From positions 1 to 61,525 of the forward strand of contig JANYKN010000010.1 of the NCBI GenBank assembly GCA_025361565.1: a stretch of DNA of 61,525 nt, read 5' to 3'. Below, piece after piece: positions 15,989 to 24,419 of this stretch. The notes under the pieces were generated by a model. That model saw only the letters and a list, made by a program, of their open reading frames with translations, did no database searches and was not told the DNA's origin. The stretch is from Bacteroidota bacterium (GTDB lineage Bacteria > Bacteroidota > Bacteroidia > Bacteroidales > NBLH01). Positions within the stretch are counted from its first letter, which is position 1. Each line of letters starts with the position of its first letter. Made by a program: the position numbers and the translations under genes.

Positions 15989-16885
15989 TTATGGGATTAT
16001 TATATGAAGCGATTGTGGATGTAATTTAATCTTTACAATCGAAGAAAAAGTTATCGGATCACCATCAATATGCATTTGAAGATTTTCAGGATACGTAATT
16101 TCAAGTTCTTTTGCTTTGATAACTTCGTAATATTTGCTTTTTGCCAGGCTTTTTGAATACATTAGAATAACTATAAATATTGCTTTCCACCACACAAATT
16201 TCTTTAAAATACAAATATCGATCAATCCATCATTAATTTGAGCAAGTGGTGCAATATGTGCATTGTTTCCAAATTGCGAAGAGTTTGCAAAACTAATTAG
16301 AAAAGCATTTATATTAATCGGTTTATTATCAATAATTAACTGATACGTTTCATTTTTATATCTCGAAAATTCCTTAAAGATTAATTTGACATAAGATTGA
16401 AGGCCTCGTTTTCCATAATTTGCAAATAAATGTGCAATGTGGGCATCAAAACCTACACCTGCCATATTTACAAAATAGTCATCGTTAATTTGAATGGTAT
16501 CCATTTTAAATCGATTGCAGTGATTAATTAATTTGATAGCTTGCTTTATCTTTAATGGAATTTTTAGAAATCTTGCTAAACCATTTCCTGATCCGATTGG
16601 AATTATTGCAAATAATACTTCTGTATTTATCAGTTCTCTTGATATTTCATTTACAGTTCCATCACCTCCAATTGCTACTATAATATTAAATCCTTCATTT
16701 ACTGCATTTTGTGCAAGTTCAGTTGCATGGAAACGATGCGTGGTATATTTGATTTCATAGGTGAACTTATTGTGATCTAACACCTTTTCAATAATATGCT
16801 CAATATCTGTTTTCTTTTTATTTCCAGATATAGGATTGACGATAAATCTAATTTTCTTTTTAGTAATCATGTTTTGAGATTTCAT
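15989..16885 (-). CDS. Diacylglycerol/lipid kinase family protein (YegS/DgkB-like)
   Basis: The protein has 298 residues. It shows the DAGK catalytic signature: I-V-N-P-I-S-G-N at the N-terminus, I-V-A-I-G-G-D-G-T-V-N-E-I, and I-P-I-G-S-G-N-G-L-A-R. It ends with an H-I-D-G-D-P segment. The family phosphorylates lipids with a free hydroxyl, such as diacylglycerol or sphingoid bases, with ATP at the cytoplasmic face of the membrane. Lipid specificity cannot be read from sequence; sphingolipids are common in Bacteroidota, so a sphingosine-like substrate is possible. A second start (ATG, 16870) is plausible. Confidence 0.9.
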   Translation of the reverse strand: MKSQNMITKKKIRFIVNPISGNKKKTDIEHIIEKVLDHNKFTYEIKYTTHRFHATELAQNAVNEGFNIIVAIGGDGTVNEISRELINTEVLFAIIPIGSGNGLARFLKIPLKIKQAIKLINHCNRFKMDTIQINDDYFVNMAGVGFDAHIAHLFANYGKRGLQSYVKLIFKEFSRYKNETYQLIIDNKPININAFLISFANSSQFGNNAHIAPLAQINDGLIDICILKKFVWWKAIFIVILMYSKSLAKSKYYEVIKAKELEITYPENLQMHIDGDPITFSSIVKIKLHPQSLHIIIP

Positions 16886-17167
16886 TATAGAACTGTTTTG
16901 TATTTGTTTGCATATTAGGTAATTAAAAACTCAAAAATGAATTTATGTAAAATTTAGTTCTTTTTTTGTAAAATCTTGCAAAAATAAAAACAATTTAATT
17001 TGATTGGCTCAAATTTTCATTAAACACATGTAGTTTATAATTATATTTCTTTCTCTGGTCAAAACACAGCTCTTAATTGTAAATTCGGAAGGAATATGTT
17101 CTTTTTTTTTGTAATTTTATACTATAAGAATACCTCTAAAATGGTATAATCTAACAAACCAAAAGAT

Positions 17168-20100
17168 ATGAAAAAGCTATTCATTGTTTTATTAATCAGT
17201 GTTTTATTTTTGCCGAAATGCTCAGAGTCTATCAAACTGTCGAGAGACGGTTTCAGCGAAATTGTACCTCTTGGAGGGAATATCACATTTAATTTTAATC
17301 AAGACATTGTTCCTGATAATAAATTAAATGTCTGGGACACTGCTCAATATATTTCATTTGATCCTCCTTTATATGGAAAATTCAAATGGAAAACCAAACG
17401 TGAGCTTATTTTTTCACCTTATCACTATTTAAGGCCTTCTACCTCGTATCAGGCAAATTTTAATCCATCTGTATCGGGTTTGCTTAAAAATAATGATGAA
17501 CCTGTTGAGTTCCATACACCTTTTTTTGAATTAAAAGAATTCAAGGCATATTTTGCAAAAGAAGCACTAAAAACGAATAAAACCGTAATTCGGTATGATT
17601 TTGAATTTAATTACCGGATAAAACCGGTGGATTTAAAGGGAAAACTTTTTATAACTCTTAATGGAAAACAAGTTAACTATGAGCTATTGGGAAATGAAAT
17701 TTCTGATAAAGTTTCAGTAGTTGTTGAGGATTATGATATTGATAGTAAGGAAATTGAAACTGAAATTAAAATTGGAAAAGGTCTTAAAATCCTGAATATG
17801 TCCACAAGTAATGCTGATATCATTAATAAAACTGAAATTGTTGATCCTGATGATTTTCAAATTGAAACTGTAACAGCAGATCACGATGGTTTTATTGGCA
17901 CTATTACTATAACCGCAAACCAGGATGTTGTTGAAACTGATATTAAAAAATACATAGAAATTTTTCCTTCTGTAGATTTTACTGTAAGTGTTGAAGGCAG
18001 TAATATTTTTGTAAAAAGTGAGAAATTTGAATTAACTAAAAATTATACAATCAATGTAAAAGAAGGATTATCAGGTACTTTAGGTGGAAAACTAAAAGAT
18101 GAATATACCGAAGAAATTTCTTTTGGACGACTTGATCCAGAAATTAAAATTTTAGATAAAAAGGCTGAATATTTAAGTGCCAATGGTCTGAAAAATATAG
18201 AAGTAAGAATTGTAAGTGTTCCAACTGTTAAAGTAATTATCAAAAAAGTTTATAAAAATAATCTGCTGAACTACTTAAGTGCAAGAAACTACGACGATGA
18301 TAATTATGAGGGTGATGGAGAATATGAAGATGAATATTATTATTACGATTATGGTCCGAAAGATGTTGGTGATATGGGCGATGTTGTTTATGAAAAAGAA
18401 CTGGCAACAACTTCACTTCAAGAGTCAAACGGTGGGCGGCTTTTTAATTTGAATTTTAAAGATATCCTTGCCAATCACCAGGGAATATTTGTTCTTGAAA
18501 TATACTCCAAGGATGATTATTGGATAAAAGCACGAAAAATAGTATCAATTTCTGATATTGGATTAATTGCAAAAGAAGGGAAAGACAAGCTTTTCATTTT
18601 TGCAAATTCTGTTGAAACCGCCAAACCATTATCAAAAGTCAAAGTTGAAGTAACCGGAAAAAATAACCAATCGCTCGGATTTGTAGAAACAGACAATGAT
18701 GGTTATGCCGAATTTAATTTAACAGATAAACCAGCAGAAGGTTTTGCTCCAGCCATGGTAACTGCCAGCTTAGGCGATGATTTTAATGCTTTACCATTTA
18801 GCAGAACAAGGATTGGAACTTCGCGTTTTGAAATTGATGGGAAAACTGAAAATTTAGCAGGTTACGATGCTTTTATTTATGGTGATAGAGATATATACCG
18901 GCCAGGTGAAACCATGAACGTGTCGGTGATTGTTCGTGATGATTATTGGAACGTACCGGGAGAAGTTCCTGTTCAGCTTAAAATAATTGCTCCCAATGGA
19001 AAATTATTTAAATCAGTTAAGAAAACGTTAAACAAAAATGGATCCTTCGAAACTGATATTATTTTGCCAACATCAGCTCCCACAGGAAGTTATTCAATTG
19101 AAGTTTCAACTTCAACTGGCGTTTTTCTTAATTCAAAATATTTAAAAGTTGAAGAGTTTGTTCCGGATAGGATAAAAGTAAATGCAACAGGAGACAAACG
19201 CGAGTTGGATTTGGGACAAATCTTAAATATTAAAATACAAGCAAATAACTTATTTGGACCACCTGCAGCAAACCGTAATTATGAGTTGCAGGAAAATATA
19301 AAACGCACTTATTTTTATGCAGCCAAATATCGAAAGTATGATTTTGGACTTACAGGTGGAAAATCGTATTTTGAGTCTAATGTTAGAACAGGAAAAACGG
19401 ATGGCCAGGGACAAGCTAGCGAAGATTATAAATATCAAATGGAGTGGTCCGATATGGGAGTGTTGGGAGCAGATTATTATATAACTGTTTTTGATGAAAC
19501 CGGACGTCCTGTTAACAGATATGTTTCGGCAAAAATTTATACTCAGGATAAGTTTTACGGTATTGCACTTACTGATTATTACAATAAAACCAATAAACAG
19601 ATGAATATTCCCATTATCGCGGTTGATAAAGCAGGGAATGCACTAAATGGAGTAAAAGCACAGGTAAAATTGATAAAACATGAATATCGAACAGTACTTG
19701 CAAAATCAGGTGATAATTTCCGCTATAAATCTGAACATGAGGAAGTTGTTTTAGAGGATAAAACCATCGATTTAAATGGAGATAAAACTGCATTTAGTTT
19801 TGTCCCAAAAGCTTCAGGAAGATACGAACTTCGGATTTATAAACCTGGAACGACCACATATGTTGTTCAGGAATTTTATGCATATGGTTATGGATCAACA
19901 TCTTCAAGTTCATTTCAGGTAAATAATGAGGGAAATATAGATATTGAACTAGATAAGGCTAAATACAATGTAGGAGATAAAGCAAAAGTTATTTTAAATA
20001 CGCCATTTTCGGGTAAAGTTTTAGTAACCATCGAACGTTCAAATGTTACAGAGCATTTTTATCTCAAAACAGATAACCGGGCTGTTTCGTTTGATTTGGA

Positions 20101-22549
20101 CATTAAAAATGATTATGTTCCCAATATTTATATTTCAGCCACTTTAATTAAACCACACGGTGTATCTGATATTCCATTAACTGTTGCACATGGTTATATG
20201 CCTGTAATTGTGGAGAATCCGTCAAATAAAATACCAGTCATTATTTCAACAGTCGAAAAATCTGTGTCTAAAACCAAACAGAAAATCAGAATAAAGACCA
20301 AACCAAATACTGCAGTTACCATTGCAGTTGTAGATGAAGGAATTTTACAGGTAACTGGATTTGAAACTCCTGATCCTTATGAATTCTTTTATAGAAAAAG
20401 AGCACTTTCGGTAAATTCGTATAATATTTATCCATATCTATTTCCAGAAATAGAAATGAAAACTGGAAAAGAAGGCGGAGGATCAGGCGAGGAGCTTGAA
20501 AAACGGGTTAACCCGATGACAAACAAGCGTTTCAAATTGGTTTCGTTTTGGAGTGGAATTTTAAACACTGATAATAACGGTAATCTTGAGTACGATATTG
20601 ACATTCCGCAATTTTCTGGAGATTTGAGAATAATGGCTGTGGCTTACAATGGTAAATCTTTTGGTTCAGGTTCTACAAACATGAAAGTTGCTGATCCTGT
20701 TGTAATTAGTGCAGCATTGCCACGTTTCCTCAGCCCCAAAGATACAGTGGAAATGAGCGTTAATTTAAGTAATACAACTGCTACTGCATTAAATTGCGAT
20801 TTATCCATTCAAATCGTAGGACCAATTAAAATGCTGGGCACTAATCAGCAACAACTTAGCTTGGCTGCCAATAGCGAGAAGCAGGTTTATTTTAAACTTG
20901 CTGTGTCGCCTGAAATAGGAGAGGCAAATGTAAAAGTTTTGGTTGACGCTGGTGGTAAAAAATATTCAGATGAAACTGATATTACTATAAGACCAGCTTC
21001 TCCATTGCAAAAAATAGATGGCTCAGGTTCAATTGTTGCAGGAACCAATAAGCTAATTGAAATGAATATGGATAGATTTATGAAGCAAAGCATTGATAAT
21101 AAGTTACTTGTTAGCAATTCTCCTTTGGTGCAATTTGCAGATAATTTGGACTATTTGCTGATGTATCCATATGGCTGTGTTGAGCAGACTGTTTCAAGCG
21201 TTTTTCCTCAATTGTATTTCAGCGATTTGGTCAAAGATGTTTCGAAAAATGCCAAATTCGATGCTGATTATAATATTCGTTCTGCCATTCGTAAACTTCA
21301 GTTGATGCAACTGTATAATGGTGCAATGAGCTATTGGCCTGGAAATGGAGAAGAAAGTTGGTGGGGAAGTATATATGCTGCTCATTTTCTAATTGAAGCT
21401 CAAAAAGCTGGTTACGAGGTTGATCCATCAGTAATTGATAAGTTAATGGAATATTTGAAATCTCAACTAAAATCTAGAAATACTATTTCTTACTGGTATA
21501 ATGGAAACTTGAATAAAAAAATTGCACCCAAGGAAGTAGCTTATTCGTTTTATGTGCTTGCTTTGAATGGTGATGCAAAAATTTCAACTATGAATTATTA
21601 CAAATCAAGGCCTGATCTTTTAAGTCTGGATTCTAAATATTTATTAGCAATTTCATATGCATTGGCAGGCGACAAAGCCAAATATAAACAAATGTTGCCA
21701 GCGGATTTTAGTGGTGAGGTTTCAAAACCTGAATTTGGTGGAAGTTTCTATTCTCCGATTAGAGATGAAGCAATTTCTTTAAATGCTTTGGTTGAAGTAG
21801 ATCCTGACAACCAGCAGGTGGGAATTATGGCAAAACATCTTTCAGAAAAATTAAAAACACAGCGTTATTTGAATACTCAGGAACGTGCTTTTGCTTTTAT
21901 TGCCTTAGGCAAAATTTCCAGGAAAGCATCAGCTAGTTCAATTACCGGACAAATAAGTTCAGATAATAAGAAAATTGCAGATTACAATAATAAAACAATT
22001 AGTTTGCTCACTGAACAACTTGGAGGCGGGAAAATTTCAATTTCAACAAAAGGAAAAGGCCTCCTTTATTATTTCTGGGAAGCTGAAGGAATAAGTAAAG
22101 ACGGTTCATACCTTGAAGAGGATAAGTATATGAAAGTTCGAAAATCATTCTCCGACAGATTCGGAAAGCAAATTAACAATAATACTTTTAAACAGAATGA
22201 TTTAATTGTAGTGAAAATTAGCATACAAGGTAGCTATAATACTGAAATTGAAAATGTTGTAATTTCAGATATACTTCCAGCTGGCTTTGAAATAGAAAAT
22301 CCAAGGATTACTTCAGTCCCTGGCATGGATTGGATAACCGATAAAAGTTATCCGGAATATACTGATTTTAGGGATGATCGAATTAATTTCTTTGGCACAG
22401 TTTCAAATACAGTTAAATACTATTATTATATTGTTAGGGCAGTAACACCTGGAACATTCCAAATGGGGCCTGTTGGAGCTGATGCCATGTATAATGGTGA
22501 ATATCATTCATATAATGGAGGAGGAATTATTAGGATTTTAAAGAATTAA
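17168..22549 (+). CDS. Alpha-2-macroglobulin family protein with thioester motif
   Basis: The protein has 1793 residues. The N-terminus is a signal peptide with a possible lipobox (F-L-P-K-C19), so it may be membrane-anchored in the periplasm, as other bacterial A2Ms are. An Ig-like N-terminal region is followed by macroglobulin (MG) domains, including the MG2 signature D-R-D-I-Y-R-P-G-E-T (about residue 577). A bait-like region then leads to the thioester domain with P-Y-G-C1337-V-E-Q1340, the Cys-Gln thioester that traps proteases covalently. The receptor-like tail ends G-G-G-I-I-R-I. The acidic D-D-D-N-Y-E-G-D-G-E-Y stretch (about 377-395) is low complexity. Bacterial A2Ms are thought to guard the envelope against proteases. 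The usual partner pbpC is absent here. A second, unrelated-looking A2M lies at 52278. Confidence 0.92.
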   Translation: MKKLFIVLLISVLFLPKCSESIKLSRDGFSEIVPLGGNITFNFNQDIVPDNKLNVWDTAQYISFDPPLYGKFKWKTKRELIFSPYHYLRPSTSYQANFNPSVSGLLKNNDEPVEFHTPFFELKEFKAYFAKEALKTNKTVIRYDFEFNYRIKPVDLKGKLFITLNGKQVNYELLGNEISDKVSVVVEDYDIDSKEIETEIKIGKGLKILNMSTSNADIINKTEIVDPDDFQIETVTADHDGFIGTITITANQDVVETDIKKYIEIFPSVDFTVSVEGSNIFVKSEKFELTKNYTINVKEGLSGTLGGKLKDEYTEEISFGRLDPEIKILDKKAEYLSANGLKNIEVRIVSVPTVKVIIKKVYKNNLLNYLSARNYDDDNYEGDGEYEDEYYYYDYGPKDVGDMGDVVYEKELATTSLQESNGGRLFNLNFKDILANHQGIFVLEIYSKDDYWIKARKIVSISDIGLIAKEGKDKLFIFANSVETAKPLSKVKVEVTGKNNQSLGFVETDNDGYAEFNLTDKPAEGFAPAMVTASLGDDFNALPFSRTRIGTSRFEIDGKTENLAGYDAFIYGDRDIYRPGETMNVSVIVRDDYWNVPGEVPVQLKIIAPNGKLFKSVKKTLNKNGSFETDIILPTSAPTGSYSIEVSTSTGVFLNSKYLKVEEFVPDRIKVNATGDKRELDLGQILNIKIQANNLFGPPAANRNYELQENIKRTYFYAAKYRKYDFGLTGGKSYFESNVRTGKTDGQGQASEDYKYQMEWSDMGVLGADYYITVFDETGRPVNRYVSAKIYTQDKFYGIALTDYYNKTNKQMNIPIIAVDKAGNALNGVKAQVKLIKHEYRTVLAKSGDNFRYKSEHEEVVLEDKTIDLNGDKTAFSFVPKASGRYELRIYKPGTTTYVVQEFYAYGYGSTSSSSFQVNNEGNIDIELDKAKYNVGDKAKVILNTPFSGKVLVTIERSNVTEHFYLKTDNRAVSFDLDIKNDYVPNIYISATLIKPHGVSDIPLTVAHGYMPVIVENPSNKIPVIISTVEKSVSKTKQKIRIKTKPNTAVTIAVVDEGILQVTGFETPDPYEFFYRKRALSVNSYNIYPYLFPEIEMKTGKEGGGSGEELEKRVNPMTNKRFKLVSFWSGILNTDNNGNLEYDIDIPQFSGDLRIMAVAYNGKSFGSGSTNMKVADPVVISAALPRFLSPKDTVEMSVNLSNTTATALNCDLSIQIVGPIKMLGTNQQQLSLAANSEKQVYFKLAVSPEIGEANVKVLVDAGGKKYSDETDITIRPASPLQKIDGSGSIVAGTNKLIEMNMDRFMKQSIDNKLLVSNSPLVQFADNLDYLLMYPYGCVEQTVSSVFPQLYFSDLVKDVSKNAKFDADYNIRSAIRKLQLMQLYNGAMSYWPGNGEESWWGSIYAAHFLIEAQKAGYEVDPSVIDKLMEYLKSQLKSRNTISYWYNGNLNKKIAPKEVAYSFYVLALNGDAKISTMNYYKSRPDLLSLDSKYLLAISYALAGDKAKYKQMLPADFSGEVSKPEFGGSFYSPIRDEAISLNALVEVDPDNQQVGIMAKHLSEKLKTQRYLNTQERAFAFIALGKISRKASASSITGQISSDNKKIADYNNKTISLLTEQLGGGKISISTKGKGLLYYFWEAEGISKDGSYLEEDKYMKVRKSFSDRFGKQINNNTFKQNDLIVVKISIQGSYNTEIENVVISDILPAGFEIENPRITSVPGMDWITDKSYPEYTDFRDDRINFFGTVSNTVKYYYYIVRAVTPGTFQMGPVGADAMYNGEYHSYNGGGIIRILKN

Positions 22550-22566
22550 AATGGATTTACTGATAT

Positions 22567-22605
22567 AAAAAAACCTGTGCGACGAGAGTTGCACAGGTTT
22601 TTTTT
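22567..22605. terminator. Rho-independent terminator after the first A2M gene
   Basis: AAACCTGTGC / GCACAGGTTT, a 10-bp perfect stem with a 10-base loop and A/T runs on both sides, 18 bp after the A2M stop. It can work in both directions. Confidence 0.9.
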
Positions 22606-22662
22606 ATATTAAATCTAAAATTTTTCAGAATACACCAAACATTTAATGTTGGCTAAAAACAG

Positions 22663-22690
22663 AAAAAGCACCAAATTAAGTGCTTTTTTT
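22663..22690. terminator. Second rho-independent terminator, serving the triple-fusion gene
   Basis: AAAAAGCAC / GTGCTTTTT stem with an 8-base loop. It lies 15 bp beyond the leftward triple-fusion stop (22705) and is T-rich on the minus strand as well as the plus. Confidence 0.8.
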
Positions 22691-22704
22691 TATTTGTGCT
22701 AGAT

Positions 22705-24219
22705 TCAGAATTCAATTAATTCAAAATCCAAATCACTCATTTCGTTATATTCTTCGCCCATAGCTTGCATATCTTCATCAATTCCACGGTAATACCAATA
22801 TACTTTAACCTGATTGGTTCTGGAAAGATCATCAAGTATCTTTACAATTTTGGTAATATATCTCGCCGAAGCCGTATTGTAATAATCTAATTTAAAAGTA
22901 AAGATAGTTTTAGGATTTGGTTTTTCTGCATAAGTTTCCAACCATTTTATTACTGGAATGTAAAATTCATCAGCATCTTCGGGCAATGAGCGACTTGAAA
23001 TCTCGAAAATATTATTTCCAGGATCAAAATGGATTCTTGGAGTTTCTTTTGTGTCGTCTACAATTAGTGCATTCATTTTAGTAGTTTTTTTTACAACAAC
23101 CTGAAGCATGAAGAATGATAGTTTTTCATCAATTTGATGAAAATTATAACTCAAATTCTCTTTACTTTTTTTCTTCAAATCTAATAAACCTAAACCTCTT
23201 TTCCTATTTTCTATATCAAAATCTTGAAGTAATTGGTTGTATTCATGAACTAATTTGCTATATTCTAGATTATTAGCATAATCAATATTTTCTTTTAGTT
23301 TGTCAATTTTTTCGTTTAAAATATAGTTACCCGATATTAAAACATAGCTTTCGTCGGTTTCTGTAATTAAAAAGAGACCAGGTTTCCAATCCATTTCGTT
23401 TGAATAATTGTCAGCATGTTTGGAAATATTCTGGAGCATTTCAACCATTAAATTGTAAATTTTAATAGTTATGGTTGATTCATGCAATTGAGATTCAACT
23501 ATCGACAGTAAATTAAGTAATGAATTTTGATTAAAAGCACCTTTGAAAAATAATATAACATTGTCTTTTACCAGAATTTCATGCAATTCCTTTATATTTT
23601 CAACAGAATATTTAGAATCGGTTGGAGTTTCTGGAAAATTAAAATTTTGCATCGGTATTTCTGTATTCAGATAGAAATACGAATGTTTCTCATCAATATC
23701 TTTAAAATCGTATTCAAGTTTATTTCCAGATCGTTTTGCAATTTCAATCAATCCTAAGCCAGCTCCACCTTTTGCAGATATTTCATTTGTACTTCTGGTT
23801 GATCTGGAAAAATCTCGTAAATCGTCATGCCCTAATTCATTGATCTTATCAATTTTCTGTTTTAAAGAATTGATATCTTCGACTTCAATTAAGTTGCCAG
23901 TAGTTATGAAATATCTAAAGTTACGCCGATGAATAGCAAACAAGCTGTATTTATCAGGTGATTTTTGAAATGACTCACTATGATGACGTGCAATATTTTG
24001 CAAACTCTCACCCATAATATAATATATTTTTGCCCTAATTTTAATTGCATCTGCTGTTTCTTGAAGCGTTGATTTGGCCAAATCTAATATGCCTGCTACA
24101 ATTTCTGATGAAAACTCACCTCTAAAAAAGTATTCTATATCGTCTCTTATCAAGTCTGATAATGAAAATTTTTCGTCTAAGTTTTTATTTAGCCTGATTT
24201 GATCGCCCTCAATAAACAT
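22705..24219 (-). CDS. Second SiaB-SiaB-SiaC fusion protein
   Basis: The protein has 504 residues and the same architecture as the one at 3021-4553. SiaB module 1 (about 14-190) has an intact N-box, E71-S-L-Q-N75-x-x-R-H79, and glycine box, K-G-G-A-G-L-G-L (150-157). Module 2 (205-380) keeps E260-M-L-Q-N264-x-x-K-H268 but its glycine box is reduced to R-G-L-G-L-L-D (341-347). The SiaC/DUF1987 domain (about 382-504) ends the protein and keeps the acceptor context Y-Y-N-T449-A-S. It is a lone gene with its own terminator and a palindrome in its leader. It is expected to be a cytoplasmic self-contained kinase-substrate switch; the phosphatase is probably one of the SpoIIE proteins in this window. 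Module 2 may be regulatory rather than catalytic. Confidence 0.85.
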   Translation of the reverse strand: MFIEGDQIRLNKNLDEKFSLSDLIRDDIEYFFRGEFSSEIVAGILDLAKSTLQETADAIKIRAKIYYIMGESLQNIARHHSESFQKSPDKYSLFAIHRRNFRYFITTGNLIEVEDINSLKQKIDKINELGHDDLRDFSRSTRSTNEISAKGGAGLGLIEIAKRSGNKLEYDFKDIDEKHSYFYLNTEIPMQNFNFPETPTDSKYSVENIKELHEILVKDNVILFFKGAFNQNSLLNLLSIVESQLHESTITIKIYNLMVEMLQNISKHADNYSNEMDWKPGLFLITETDESYVLISGNYILNEKIDKLKENIDYANNLEYSKLVHEYNQLLQDFDIENRKRGLGLLDLKKKSKENLSYNFHQIDEKLSFFMLQVVVKKTTKMNALIVDDTKETPRIHFDPGNNIFEISSRSLPEDADEFYIPVIKWLETYAEKPNPKTIFTFKLDYYNTASARYITKIVKILDDLSRTNQVKVYWYYRGIDEDMQAMGEEYNEMSDLDFELIEF

Positions 24220-24231
24220 CTTTTTTGAATT

Positions 24232-24250
24232 GTTTTATCGCTGATAAAAC
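24232..24250. promoter_or_regulatory. Palindrome in the leader of the second triple-fusion gene
   Basis: GTTTTATCGCTGATAAAAC has perfect 8-bp arms and a 3-base centre, ending 13 bp before the start codon. It could be an operator or an mRNA hairpin that affects translation. Confidence 0.5.
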
Positions 24251-24419
24251 GTAAAAACCTTATATTTATTTGTTTTCTTAAATTTTTATTAAAATAACTA
24301 AATAAAAGCTTTCACCACAGCATTTTTCCATTGTTAATACTAAATCAATGATTAGAGTGTAAAAATATTTTATTAAACTTTACTTGCAAAATTTAATTTA
24401 CTAGCAAAGTATCTATATT

